DNA from: Armatimonadota bacterium
GTDB lineage: Bacteria; Armatimonadota; Fimbriimonadia; Fimbriimonadales; Fimbriimonadaceae
Length of the DNA stretch: 32,798 nt
Assembly: GCA_023392285.1 (NCBI GenBank)
Contig: JAEVZK010000119.1
Span: 1 to 32,798, forward strand
Reading direction: 5' to 3'
Positions 8,148 to 15,407 of this stretch are shown here, piece after piece; positions within the stretch are counted from its first letter, which is position 1, and the number at the start of each line of letters is the position of its first letter. The position numbers were made by a program, and so were the translations under genes. The notes under the pieces are model-generated. The model saw only the letters and a program-made list of their open reading frames with translations, made no database searches and was not told the DNA's origin.

Positions 8148-8290
8148 CAGTTGTCGTCTTCGTAATCCTCTGGGCCAGCGTCATTGCCATCGCCGCTGTC
8201 CTGATCGTCAGCGCCGCCAAGGGCGCCTGCCGTATGGAGTCGCGTTTGAATATCTTCGTCGCGCAGAGAAAACTTTGTTGGTTCGTTCAT
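8147..8290 (-). CDS. 47-residue acidic peptide, putative precursor for the JmjC oxygenase
   Basis: The ATG at 8288-8290 has GGAG eight bases upstream and a good promoter before that. The first about 26 residues (MNEPTKFSLRDEDIQTRLHT, then AGALGG) look like a leader ending in a double glycine. The remaining 21 residues are extremely acidic: ADDQDSGDGNDAGPEDYEDD plus a final Asn. The Asp, Asn and Gly pattern recalls calcium-binding loops and offers many possible Asp/Asn hydroxylation sites. The stop overlaps the start of the oxygenase gene (TGATG). Longer frames beginning with a GIEPPTPSLG-type sequence are read through the antisense of the tRNA 3' end and are not real. A precursor role (RiPP-like) is inferred from size, leader-like shape and coupling. 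Confidence 0.72.
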   Translation of the reverse strand: MNEPTKFSLRDEDIQTRLHTAGALGGADDQDSGDGNDAGPEDYEDDN

Positions 8291-8312
8291 TGCTTGCTCC
8301 TTCAACACAACT

Positions 8313-8341
8313 ATTTTAGCAGGGTTTCGCCGATCCGGCAA
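8313..8341 (-). promoter_or_regulatory. Promoter of the peptide-oxygenase operon
   Basis: On the minus strand TTGCCG (8336-8341) and TAAAAT (8313-8318) are separated by exactly 17 bases. A TG dinucleotide one base before the -10 gives an extended -10. The transcript would start about 15-18 bases before the peptide ATG, leaving room for its GGAG site. The promoter lies between the tRNA scar and the peptide, so the operon carries its own expression signals. Confidence 0.7.
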
Positions 8342-8428
8342 AAGCATTACGCGCAAACGGCGACCACACCACGAACCGCTCCACGTCACCGCAAAATTAC
8401 CGGCTGATTGAACTTGTGAAGGGTCCAG

Positions 8429-8472
8429 TCCTAAGGAGGGCGTCGGGGGTTCGATTCCCTCCGAGGCCGCCA
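8429..8472 (+). other. tRNA 3'-half remnant (attachment site), probably tRNA-Arg(CCU)
   Basis: The bases read as a canonical tRNA from U33 onward: anticodon CCT at 8430-8432, AA, the 3' anticodon-stem strand GGAGG (8435-8439), a five-base variable loop GCGTC, T-stem GGGGG/CCCTC around loop TTCGATT (8450-8456), acceptor strand CGAGGCC, discriminator G and CCA (8470-8472). Upstream, the matching anticodon-stem strand, D-arm and a 5' acceptor GGCCTCG are absent, so this is half a tRNA. Identity running from the anticodon loop to the 3' end is the usual att core of tRNA-targeting tyrosine integrases. It marks the right island boundary. Confidence 0.82.
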
Positions 8473-8539
8473 AGCTTTAGGCTTGCAGGGAAATCACTCG
8501 TGTGTGCCCAAGCTGGGTAGCCTGAGTTGGAGACAACTC

Positions 8540-10141
8540 ATGCAAATTAAGCGAGAGCCGTTGCTGCTCTTCGTCCTTCCCGTAGCGGTTGTGGTCGGAG
8601 CGGCGTACCTCCAGTGGGCGCTGGTTGGGCTTCCCCGCTTGCCTACGGTTCCGCCTTACCACGCAAGTTCCGAGCCGAGCGGATTTCCCGCCTGGCTTCG
8701 AATCACCCATTTCGTCAACTTTCTCTTTCTCATTCTGCTCATCCGCAGCGGCCTTCAAGTTCTCGCAGACCATCCGCGGCTCTACTCGAACATTCACTGC
8801 ACTCCCGGGACGGAATGGCTGAGATTTACCAAGGTCACTGTCCCCACCGATCGCATCTACACCGCGAAGGACGACAGTGTCTACCTGTCTCCGTGGATAG
8901 GTCTGCCGGGGAGGCGACACACCGTTGGCATGGCTCGACACTGGCACTTTCTGAGCATCCTCTTCTGGGTGGGCAACGGCCTCATCTTCATCATTCTCCT
9001 GTTCACCACCCACCAATGGAAGCGGCTCGTGCCAACCTCCCTTCAAATTGTGCCAGACGCCTGGGCGGTGTTCGTGCATTACGCAACCTTCCATCTGCCA
9101 AAAGAGCCCCAGAGTTTCTACCATTTCAATGCACTTCAACAGCTAACTTATTTTGGAGTCGTCTTTGTTCTTGCGCCACTCGCCATTCTGACGGGGCCCT
9201 CCATGTCACCTGCCCTCACATCTCGCTTCAGTTGCTATCCAAAGTTGCCTGGCAATCGGCAAATCGGAAGGTCTCTGCACTTCCTCGTCATGTGCATGTT
9301 TGTTCTGTTCCTCGTGTGTCACGTGGCGATGGTGATCATTACCGGGTTTGCGCAAAACATGAATCATATCGTACGAGGCACGGACGATGGATCCTCGCTC
9401 GGCATTGATCTGGGGTTGGTAGGAATCGTCGTCGTGATTGGCGCATGCGTCCTCGCCTACTTGGCAGCTTGGAAAAGACCGAGGCTAGTGCAGCACCTGG
9501 CGAAAGCTACTGTTGGCCATCTCGTCATGGCTCCCATAGATCGATTTCAGTCTCGCAGCGAATTCACGCGTGAAAGCATCTCGCCGTTCTTCTGGGCCAA
9601 TGGAAAGATGCCGACATCGCCCGAGTGGAAAGAGCTCTGCAAAGATGAATTCACTCGGTATCGATTGCGCGTCTTTGGCCTGGTTGAAAATCCGGTAGAG
9701 CTTTCATTGGAAGACTTGCGACAGATGGAGAAGAAGACACAAATCACACTGCATCACTGTATCCAAGGGTGGTCGGGTGTGGCTGAATGGGCCGGATTGC
9801 CAGTCGCACGGCTGATCGAACTTGTTCACCCAAAAGCCGATGCCGGAGCAGTTGTTTTCTATTCCTTTGGTGAAGGGGGCGAGGGCGGGCAGTTCTATGA
9901 CAGCCTTCCTCTCGAGAATGCCAAGCATCCGCAGACGATTCTCGCTTATGAGATGAATTCTGAGCCGCTGGGTCCGCTGCATGGGGCACCGCTGAGGCTC
10001 AGGGTTGAAAATCAGCTTGGATTCAAAATGGTCAAATGGATCCAATCCATTGAATTTGTCTCAAGCATGAAGACAGTCGGTGAAGGCGAGGGCGGTTACA
10101 ACGAGGACCACGAGTATTTCGGCGAGGGCGCGGGCATCTAG
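8540..10141 (+). CDS. Cytochrome b561-like / molybdopterin oxidoreductase fusion
   Basis: 533 residues from the ATG with GGAG seven bases upstream; a TTG at 8483 would start almost inside the tRNA scar and is unlikely. The N-terminal about 330 residues hold six or so membrane helices. Histidines in ITHFVNFLF, ARHWHFLSI and RSLHFL...CHVAMV are suited to binding two b hemes as in cytochrome b561 or Ni/Fe-hydrogenase b subunits. The C-terminal about 180 residues form a sulfite-oxidase-type molybdopterin domain, with HHCIQGWSG supplying the molybdenum-ligand Cys407. The protein would pass electrons between a molybdenum cofactor and the quinone pool, with the natural substrate unknown. Fusion of the two parts, usually separate subunits as in MsrPQ-like systems, is notable. 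Confidence 0.85.
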   Translation: MQIKREPLLLFVLPVAVVVGAAYLQWALVGLPRLPTVPPYHASSEPSGFPAWLRITHFVNFLFLILLIRSGLQVLADHPRLYSNIHCTPGTEWLRFTKVTVPTDRIYTAKDDSVYLSPWIGLPGRRHTVGMARHWHFLSILFWVGNGLIFIILLFTTHQWKRLVPTSLQIVPDAWAVFVHYATFHLPKEPQSFYHFNALQQLTYFGVVFVLAPLAILTGPSMSPALTSRFSCYPKLPGNRQIGRSLHFLVMCMFVLFLVCHVAMVIITGFAQNMNHIVRGTDDGSSLGIDLGLVGIVVVIGACVLAYLAAWKRPRLVQHLAKATVGHLVMAPIDRFQSRSEFTRESISPFFWANGKMPTSPEWKELCKDEFTRYRLRVFGLVENPVELSLEDLRQMEKKTQITLHHCIQGWSGVAEWAGLPVARLIELVHPKADAGAVVFYSFGEGGEGGQFYDSLPLENAKHPQTILAYEMNSEPLGPLHGAPLRLRVENQLGFKMVKWIQSIEFVSSMKTVGEGEGGYNEDHEYFGEGAGI

Positions 10142-10147
10142 CGCGGT

Positions 10148-10182
10148 CAAGTAGCTAGTTGGTTGCCCGGAGTGGCTACTTG
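10148..10182. terminator. Possible bidirectional terminator between convergent genes
   Basis: A perfect 8-base inverted repeat, CAAGTAGC (10148-10155) and GCTACTTG (10175-10182), separated by 19 bases, lies where the oxidoreductase and sigma-factor genes converge. No long T-run follows on either side, and the second arm overlaps the sigma gene stop, so it is only a candidate. Confidence 0.35.
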
Positions 10183-11042
10183 TTAAACATGTCGCGGACC
10201 CGGCGGCGTTGGGCCAAAGCGCGAAGCTTCTTGATGGCCTGAAGTTCGATCTGCCTCATGCGCTCGCGTGATAACTTCATGTCCCGGGCAAGTTCGTCTT
10301 GCTGTGGGCAGTCGATACCGTTAAACCGCAGCCGCAGCCGGATGATCCTCTGCTCGCGATCATTCAACTCGGACATGATCCGGCCGAGTTCATCCAACAT
10401 CTCCTGAGTCAAGACGGCTGATTCGGGATCTTCATGCGAATTATCTTTGATCAGCCCGCCCAAGGTCATGCCGCCAGATTCGCCAACCGCCATATCGAGC
10501 GAAAGCATCTCCTGAGATGCCTGCAGAAGCATCTGGAGCTTCTTAGGGGTGACTCCGATCGCTTCTGCTAGCTGCTCCGAAGTGGGGTCCTGACCTAACT
10601 CTCGCGAGAGCTTGACCCGTTCCTTCTCCACCTTCCGCAACGACTGCGAAACGTGAGCAGGGAGACGAATGGCTTTTGACTTGTTGTCGATCGCACGTCC
10701 AATCGACTGGCGGATCCAATGCGTTGCGTAAGTCGAAAATCGGAACCCCTTTTCAGGATCGAAACGGTCGGTGGCCTGCATCAGACCGATAGCACCCTCT
10801 TGAATTAGATCTTCGAGAGGAATTGAACGATTTCGATACGTCTTGGCGATATTGATGACCAGCCGCATGTTGGACTCGATCAATCGCTTTTTGGCTCGTT
10901 CGTCCCCTCCCTGCATTGCGCGAGTCAGGAAGATCTCTTCCTCTGCGGTCAGCAGAGGCGACTGGGTCAGCCGGCTGAGATAGCTCGGTAGACCTTCTTC
11001 TTGCTCCACTGGATGCGGGTTCGCGCTCATCTTGGCTGCCAT
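10176..11042 (-). CDS. RNA polymerase sigma factor, RpoD/sigma-70 family (groups 1-2)
   Basis: 288 residues. Region 1.2 (PSYLSRLTQSPLLTAEEE), region 2 with the core-binding DLIQEGAIGLMQATDRFDP and the -10 recognition helix GFRFSTYATHWIRQSIGRAI, region 3, and region 4.2 LSRERMRQIELQAIKKLR are all present in order. There is no long acidic region 1.1, so it could be a group 2 factor like RpoS/SigB or a short primary sigma. A TAATTT box lies 10 bases before the ATG on the minus strand. It is a single gene. Whether it is the main housekeeping sigma cannot be told from this window. Confidence 0.9.
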   Translation of the reverse strand: MAAKMSANPHPVEQEEGLPSYLSRLTQSPLLTAEEEIFLTRAMQGGDERAKKRLIESNMRLVINIAKTYRNRSIPLEDLIQEGAIGLMQATDRFDPEKGFRFSTYATHWIRQSIGRAIDNKSKAIRLPAHVSQSLRKVEKERVKLSRELGQDPTSEQLAEAIGVTPKKLQMLLQASQEMLSLDMAVGESGGMTLGGLIKDNSHEDPESAVLTQEMLDELGRIMSELNDREQRIIRLRLRFNGIDCPQQDELARDMKLSRERMRQIELQAIKKLRALAQRRRVRDMFNK

Positions 11043-11167
11043 TCAGTTGTGCAAATTACTTAATCTGCCTCTCCCAAAAAGAAGTGCAACCATCGTGCCA
11101 ATGCACGATCATAGCTGCCTCTTTAGAGCAGATGTGCTTTCACAGACCCTGTTCGACTTTTACGCCA

Positions 11168-12034
11168 CTACCTACTGAAAAGTTCTACTTTTGAAGCAAT
11201 AATTCTACCGAATTTATCCCTACTGTACGTGATGAGTGTTTTCTGGTCTCGATTCAGGGCGGCAATCGTTGCGGCTTTGCCGTCGAGAATCACCTTGGTC
11301 GTCGCCGTGTAAGTGATGTGAAAGGTGGCGGCATTTTGAACGATGTCAAACATCTTGTACTGCGGCAGATGGCTTAGCACCATTCCCTCCAGCTTTCCAG
11401 AAGCGGGCAGAGCCTTGGACGTTGCCTTGCGTGATTTGGTTTTTGTGTCCTTCGCTTTGGTCGGCTTCCCAGCGATCGGCACATCCGTGATTTCAGCAAG
11501 CCACGTGTCCAAGGTCGCCAGTGTCCGGCCCTTCACATAGACATTCAAACCCACCTGCAAATCGCTCAGTTTCCAGTCGGGATGATCCTTGAAGGTGACT
11601 TTGCTCTTGTCGGTAGCGCGATAATCGAAAGAGCTTCCATCAGCAAATTTGATCGTCACATATTTGGCGTCGACCTTCTGCAATGTCCCAGCCATCGGCT
11701 GCTTTCTGCAACTATCAATCCATTTCCAGGTTTCCCGATCCGCCATCTCCCGAATCTCGGGAGGATCGACGTTCGTCTTGATGCGCACCGTAACGAGGTC
11801 TTCTGCTTTGAAGTCAGTCCGCTCACCCGTTGCCTTACGACGCCAAAAGCGAGTGGAACCAGTATCTTCCACCTGCAATGTATCAGTTCCGACCACGAGC
11901 ACGAACCCTCTTTCAGTAACAGCAGCAATCTTCGCATCAGCAATTTGCGTGGTTGATTCGCAAAAGCCGATGCAAGAAACGAGGGCTAACGTTACACTAA
12001 AGAGTAACCGATGAACGAGATGGCTTTTGTTCAA
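11168..12034 (-). CDS. Secreted protein of unknown function
   Basis: 288 residues from a TTG at 12032-12034. This start gives a clean signal peptide (NKSHLVHR, then LLFSVTLALVSC), whereas the upstream ATG at 12121 would add 29 residues and run deep into the divergent gene. No other start codon precedes the signal sequence. The mature part is rich in Lys, Thr and beta-type segments. It has repeated small domains of the type 'VDAKYVTIKFADGSSFDY' (about 120-135) and 'KLEGMVLSHLPQYKMFDI' (about 215-232), suggesting OB- or SH3-like barrels separated by a lysine-rich linker (about 195-210). I do not recognise the family. Confidence 0.72.
   Translation of the reverse strand: MNKSHLVHRLLFSVTLALVSCIGFCESTTQIADAKIAAVTERGFVLVVGTDTLQVEDTGSTRFWRRKATGERTDFKAEDLVTVRIKTNVDPPEIREMADRETWKWIDSCRKQPMAGTLQKVDAKYVTIKFADGSSFDYRATDKSKVTFKDHPDWKLSDLQVGLNVYVKGRTLATLDTWLAEITDVPIAGKPTKAKDTKTKSRKATSKALPASGKLEGMVLSHLPQYKMFDIVQNAATFHITYTATTKVILDGKAATIAALNRDQKTLITYSRDKFGRIIASKVELFSR
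11993..11998 (+). promoter_or_regulatory. -10 box for the SpoIIM-like gene
   Basis: TACACT lies 12 bases before the ATG at 12011, so the transcript would have a leader of only about five bases. It fits the TANNNT pattern seen before many genes in this window; no clear -35 is visible. Confidence 0.45.
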
Positions 12035-12994
12035 AAGCGCGAGCCAGATTGGCAAGCGCTGACCCGCATGTGCGATCGCGCAGACCTTTCGCCGACGAAG
12101 CTTCAACCAGACGAGTTCCATGAATTTATTCGCTTGTATCGTCGAGTCTCCACCGATCTTGCCACGGTAAGAACTCGTTCAAACAATGTACAACTAATTT
12201 CCTTTCTTAATGACCTGGTAGGCAGAACTTACGGCATTCTTTACAGGTCGCCAAAGCGAGGTTTTGGAGAAGTCCTCCACAATGCCCTTGCGACGTCTGC
12301 ACAAACCGTACGTCGCTCCAAATTCTTCATCCTGACGAGCTTTCTCCTTTTTGTTGCCTCCTACGGACTCACCTATCTCGTGATGAGTACAGTTCCGAGT
12401 TCCCACAATGTCTTTGTTCCGCCCGCGCAGAAGGAGCTGTTTGAGTCGTGGAAAAGCGGCAAGTTCGAAGAGCGTGGTTTCGAGGATTCCACTCAAATGA
12501 CCGGCTTCTATATGTCGAACAATCCCACCGTTTCAATCATGGCGGCGGGAATCGCAGCAAGTACGTTCGGCTTGGGAACGGTTGCGATGCTGTATCAAAA
12601 TGGAGCCATGTTAGGTGCCCTGGGCCATGAGATGGCCAGTGTTGGAAAACTGCCACACCTATTCCTTTCAATTGCTCCCCACGGCGTCACCGAAATGAGC
12701 GGCATGATCATCTCGGCTTCTGCTGGCTTGATTTTGGGGTGGGCGTTGATCAATCCCGGCCGGCGAAAGCGGGGAGATTCTTTAAAGGCAGCCGGGCGTG
12801 ATGCCATCGTCCTCCTCGTCACCAGTTGGATCATGATGTTTATCGCCGCCCCCATCGAAGGCTTCTTTAGTTTCAACCCCCGCGTGCCGGATATTGCCAG
12901 AATTGCCTTCGCCCTTCTCAGCGCCACAGCCTGGGGAATTTTTTGGATCTACTTCGGAAAGTCGTCACGATCCGAGGTGCCCCAACTGGGATAA
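12011..12994 (+). CDS. SpoIIM-like integral membrane protein
   Basis: 327 residues. A soluble, helical N-terminal part (1-100) is followed by five or so membrane helices. The stretch LFLSIAPHGVTEMSGMIIS (about 215-235) has the PHG...E signature of the stage II sporulation protein M/DUF95 family, followed by a glycine-rich helix. Outside spore formers these proteins are widespread and of uncertain role, often near RDD or DUF58/MoxR genes, none of which is here. The start overlaps that of the divergent secreted protein by 24 bases. The neighbouring isomerase gene starts 9 bases after its stop. Confidence 0.8.
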   Translation: MNEMAFVQKREPDWQALTRMCDRADLSPTKLQPDEFHEFIRLYRRVSTDLATVRTRSNNVQLISFLNDLVGRTYGILYRSPKRGFGEVLHNALATSAQTVRRSKFFILTSFLLFVASYGLTYLVMSTVPSSHNVFVPPAQKELFESWKSGKFEERGFEDSTQMTGFYMSNNPTVSIMAAGIAASTFGLGTVAMLYQNGAMLGALGHEMASVGKLPHLFLSIAPHGVTEMSGMIISASAGLILGWALINPGRRKRGDSLKAAGRDAIVLLVTSWIMMFIAAPIEGFFSFNPRVPDIARIAFALLSATAWGIFWIYFGKSSRSEVPQLG

Positions 12995-12997
12995 GCT
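12992..12997 (+). promoter_or_regulatory. -10 box, leaderless start of the isomerase gene
   Basis: TAAGCT is followed by six bases and then ATG at 13004. It overlaps the stop of the upstream gene (TAA at 12992-12994). Confidence 0.5.
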
Positions 12998-13003
12998 ACC
13001 GTT

Positions 13004-14068
13004 ATGTCCCATCAACTCGACGATCGCTCATTTGTCACTCGTCTCGATCCTAAAGAGATGTTGCGCTTGACGGAAGAATTCCCCAAGCAATGTCGTGAGG
13101 CGCTCGCGATTGCTCAGTCTGCCCAGCTTCCCGAACTCGAGGCGAGACCGTCCCTGGCGATGCTGACTGGGATGGGCGGATCTGCGGCAGGGGGAGACTT
13201 TGCGCGAGCGCTCTTCGAGGCTCACGGTTCGGTTCCTTTCTTTGTGAACCGCGATTACCATCTGCCGAATTTCGTGGGTCTAGGCGACGTCGTCTTCTGC
13301 GCCAGCTACTCCGGCAATACGGAGGAAACGCTGTCTGCGTACGATGATGCCAAGAAGGCCGGCGCGAAGATCATCTGCATCACCAGCGGTGGCAAACTCG
13401 CGGAGCAAGCGAAAGCGGATGGGCACAGCGTCATCATCGTTCCGGGGGGCCAACCTCCTCGTACCGCATTAGGATACATGTTGATTCCCGTCCTGGTTGC
13501 AGCCGAACGCCTCAATCTCATTCCTGCTCAAGATTATGGAGCTGCTTTCGACCTCGCTGAGAAGGCTTCACAGGAATGGAAGGTCGAGTCAGCCTTCGAA
13601 AAGAATCAACCCAAGAAGATCGCCGAGGCGATGCATCACGGGCTTGCAGTATTCTACGGACTTGGCACGTGGCAGGCGATCGTTGCCAACCGATGGAAGG
13701 GCCAGATGAACGAGAACGCCAAGAACCTTGCCTTTCCAAATGGATTCCCTGAATTGAACCACAACGAAATTCTCGGCTGGGTGAAGGCTGGCGAGCAAGG
13801 CGTTTCAAAATGGATTGTGGTCATTCTCGAAAGCGGGGATGAAAGCGAGAAAATGAAAGCTCGTGCGAAGGTCACGGAGCAGCTCATCGGAAAGACGGCC
13901 GAATTCTTTCACGTGCGAGCGTTGGGAGACGACCTCCTTCAAAAGCTGCTCACTCTTACCTTCTTCGGCGATTTCGTTTCTATCTACCTTGCCGCGCTCA
14001 ACGGAATCGACCCGGAGAACATCGACTCCATCAACACGCTGAAGAGCGAGCTTTCAAAAGTCGGTTAG
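13004..14068 (+). CDS. Bifunctional phosphoglucose/phosphomannose isomerase
   Basis: 354 residues, the usual length of the short bifunctional PGI/PMI family. It interconverts glucose-6-phosphate or mannose-6-phosphate with fructose-6-phosphate in the cytoplasm. The first SIS domain has the phosphosugar loop GMGGSAAGGDFARA (55-69) and SYSGNTEETLSAY (about 101-113). The second half holds the catalytic signature NENAKNLAFPNGFPELNHNE (232-251), with the Glu and His expected for this family. It starts six bases after a -10 box with no leader. Its stop overlaps the convergent small membrane gene by four bases. Confidence 0.9.
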   Translation: MSHQLDDRSFVTRLDPKEMLRLTEEFPKQCREALAIAQSAQLPELEARPSLAMLTGMGGSAAGGDFARALFEAHGSVPFFVNRDYHLPNFVGLGDVVFCASYSGNTEETLSAYDDAKKAGAKIICITSGGKLAEQAKADGHSVIIVPGGQPPRTALGYMLIPVLVAAERLNLIPAQDYGAAFDLAEKASQEWKVESAFEKNQPKKIAEAMHHGLAVFYGLGTWQAIVANRWKGQMNENAKNLAFPNGFPELNHNEILGWVKAGEQGVSKWIVVILESGDESEKMKARAKVTEQLIGKTAEFFHVRALGDDLLQKLLTLTFFGDFVSIYLAALNGIDPENIDSINTLKSELSKVG

Positions 14069-14256
14069 CCTCGCTCGCGTTTCACTGCATCGGCCAAATA
14101 CCAGAGCACGAGAATTGCTGGAATCGCCCAAAAGAGCCACGCGGGCATTCCAGCCCAAATCGCTCGCAGGAGAAGCGCCAATAAGTAGCCGACACCAAAG
14201 ATCACCAGCGCTGATAGAGGGACGATCAGCCATCGACTAAATGCGGAAGGATTCAC
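14065..14256 (-). CDS. Small two-helix membrane protein
   Basis: 63 residues from a GTG. Two hydrophobic stretches (about 9-31 and 38-54) are separated by a short loop, and the C-terminus is basic (ADAVKRERG), likely cytoplasmic. The GTG is supported by a TAGACT box six bases upstream on the minus strand. It overlaps the isomerase stop by four bases. No recognised family. Confidence 0.65.
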   Translation of the reverse strand: MNPSAFSRWLIVPLSALVIFGVGYLLALLLRAIWAGMPAWLFWAIPAILVLWYLADAVKRERG

Positions 14257-14262
14257 ACGAGA

Positions 14263-14268
14263 AGTCTA
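14263..14268 (-). promoter_or_regulatory. -10 box, leaderless start of the small membrane gene
   Basis: Minus-strand TAGACT, then six bases, then the GTG at 14254-14256. It decides the start of this short gene. Confidence 0.5.
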
Positions 14269-14307
14269 TCGCGTTGGGGCGATGCCTATCAGTGAAAGGT
14301 TCAACAC

Positions 14308-14778
14308 CTAAGCTGATTCCGGAGCATGCACCGTGATCAGCTTCGGCCCGATACTTCTAATTTTGTCGACGGAAATGCCAATCCGCTGTTCGCCAATTCC
14401 AAAGACCCCGCCTTTGTGGGTCTCGATGTTCTGCAATTTTCCATCTGCGGCGAAGTCAAGGCATCTGCCCGTTCCCAAGACATTGCCGGCTTCATCGACC
14501 ACCGTTAGGCTCAAAATGTTTTCGCCAAGACGCCCATTCTCATCCTTCAGCTGACTGGTCGTCCACCGCACTAGACCCGCCGACTCCACAGTAATCGCAT
14601 CGGGGCCGATGGAACGGATGCCTTCGAGCGGCAGCAAACCTTGGCCGGGTTCGCCTCCAAGGACCACCGCCGTCGCTGTGAGACGCACCGGGTCTATCAG
14701 AAGGTCCTCAGCCGTTCCGATGCGTTCACCTTCTTGAAGGCTTACAATTGCCTTCCCTTGAATATCTTCGAGAGTCAT
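14308..14778 (-). CDS. PRC-barrel domain protein
   Basis: 156 residues with two PRC-barrel units. The first (about 3-70) begins LEDIQGKAIVSLQEGERIG and contains EDLLIDPVRLTATAVVLGG. The second (about 80-152) contains VVDEAGNVLGTGRCLDF and IETHKGGVFGIGEQRIGI, ending with IRSIGPKLITV. The phrase IRSIGP recurs in both halves (55-60 and about 139-144), showing internal duplication. PRC-barrels act as adaptors in RNA processing (RimM) or photosynthetic complexes; a free-standing pair like this has no assigned task. Confidence 0.82.
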   Translation of the reverse strand: MTLEDIQGKAIVSLQEGERIGTAEDLLIDPVRLTATAVVLGGEPGQGLLPLEGIRSIGPDAITVESAGLVRWTTSQLKDENGRLGENILSLTVVDEAGNVLGTGRCLDFAADGKLQNIETHKGGVFGIGEQRIGISVDKIRSIGPKLITVHAPESA

Positions 14779-14814
14779 GAACCGTAGGACTGCGGCAAGG
14801 TGCCTTTTGTGCCT

Positions 14815-15327
14815 CTATTTCGCTTTCATCACGCGTGCGCTGACGATGCGATCTCCTTTCGCGATACGGTCGACCACATCCATTCCGGACGTCACCTTTC
14901 CAACAACTGCATAGGAATGGTAGAGATAGAGTCGGTCACTCTTGATCACGAACAGCTGTGAGTCTCCGCCGTTCTGCAATCCATCGGAGGCGATCCCAAC
15001 CACTCCGCGACGGAAGTCGATATCGCTCATCTCGAAGGGCAGCCGGTGTCCTGAATCACCATCGCCCATTTTGGGATCGCTCATCGGTTTCGTCTTACTC
15101 TGAGGATCACCCCACTGAGTAACCCAATATTCCACCCGGTGAACGCGTTGATGATCGTAAAACTTCCGGTTGACGAGATCGAGAATGTGCGCGACTGTCT
15201 TCGGCGAGTGCTTTGGATCGGTTGTAATCACGAACCGACCCACCTTCTCCACATCGAACTCGATTTGGGGGCCGGAGGGAGCATAGACACCTCCCTGAAG
15301 CAGGAGTGCCGCGAATGCGATGAGCAT
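14815..15327 (-). CDS. Secreted cyclophilin-type peptidyl-prolyl isomerase
   Basis: 170 residues with a short signal sequence (LIAFAALLLQGGVYA). The cyclophilin core follows: FVITTDPKHSPKTVAHILDL, YDHQRVHRV (with the HRV arginine), TQWGDP in place of the usual QGGDP, SDGLQNGGDSQLFV, and YAVVGKVTSGMDVVDRI near the end. It would speed proline isomerisation in exported proteins. A perfect TATAAT box lies five bases before the ATG. It is divergent from blaI across 95 bases that contain a palindrome. Confidence 0.88.
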   Translation of the reverse strand: MLIAFAALLLQGGVYAPSGPQIEFDVEKVGRFVITTDPKHSPKTVAHILDLVNRKFYDHQRVHRVEYWVTQWGDPQSKTKPMSDPKMGDGDSGHRLPFEMSDIDFRRGVVGIASDGLQNGGDSQLFVIKSDRLYLYHSYAVVGKVTSGMDVVDRIAKGDRIVSARVMKAK

Positions 15328-15332
15328 GCCTG

Positions 15333-15338
15333 ATTATA
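15333..15338 (-). promoter_or_regulatory. -10 box, leaderless start of the cyclophilin gene
   Basis: Minus-strand TATAAT, five bases before the ATG at 15325-15327. Confidence 0.55.
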
Positions 15339-15362
15339 AACGTAGAGGAGAAAAAGAAAAAT

Positions 15363-15376
15363 GTTAAAAATTTAAC
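15363..15376. promoter_or_regulatory. Palindrome, candidate BlaI-type operator
   Basis: GTTAAA-AA-TTTAAC is a perfect inverted repeat midway between the divergent cyclophilin and repressor promoters. A related half-site GTTAA recurs at 15406-15410, overlapping the repressor's -10 box. BlaI/MecI repressors bind such dyads over their own promoter, so autoregulation is likely. The sequence differs from the classic TACA/TGTA operator. Confidence 0.45.
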
Positions 15377-15407
15377 GGCATCTTCACCATTTGCGTCAAT
15401 AACGTGT

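Larger units (their letters stand above)
1..8472. mobile_element. Integrated genomic island, right part (left end outside window)
   Basis: The segment combines a large serine recombinase, a tyrosine integrase, two excisionase-like HTH proteins, an XRE regulator and genes with no housekeeping role. It ends at a 3' tRNA fragment with CCA at 8470-8472, after which ordinary chromosomal genes start. Tyrosine integrases commonly recombine in tRNA genes and leave such a partial copy at one end, with the intact tRNA at the other. I find no second copy of the tRNA 3' sequence in the window, so the other end should lie to the left. The presence of two recombinase types suggests a composite or nested element. 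Start coordinate 1 is only the window edge. Confidence 0.75.

Noticed and set aside
8291..8473. N-terminal extension of the 47-residue peptide beginning MAASEGIEPPTPSLG
   Set aside because: It is the antisense translation of a tRNA 3' end, a well-known false ORF pattern. The promoter and ribosome binding site place the start at 8290.
8483..8539. TTG start for the cytochrome/molybdopterin fusion
   Set aside because: It begins 11 bases after the tRNA CCA with no ribosome binding site. The ATG at 8540 has GGAG at proper spacing.
8477..9408. Long frames on both strands (minus 8477-9139, plus 8614-9408)
   Set aside because: Shadows of the fusion gene; no domain pattern and no initiation signals.
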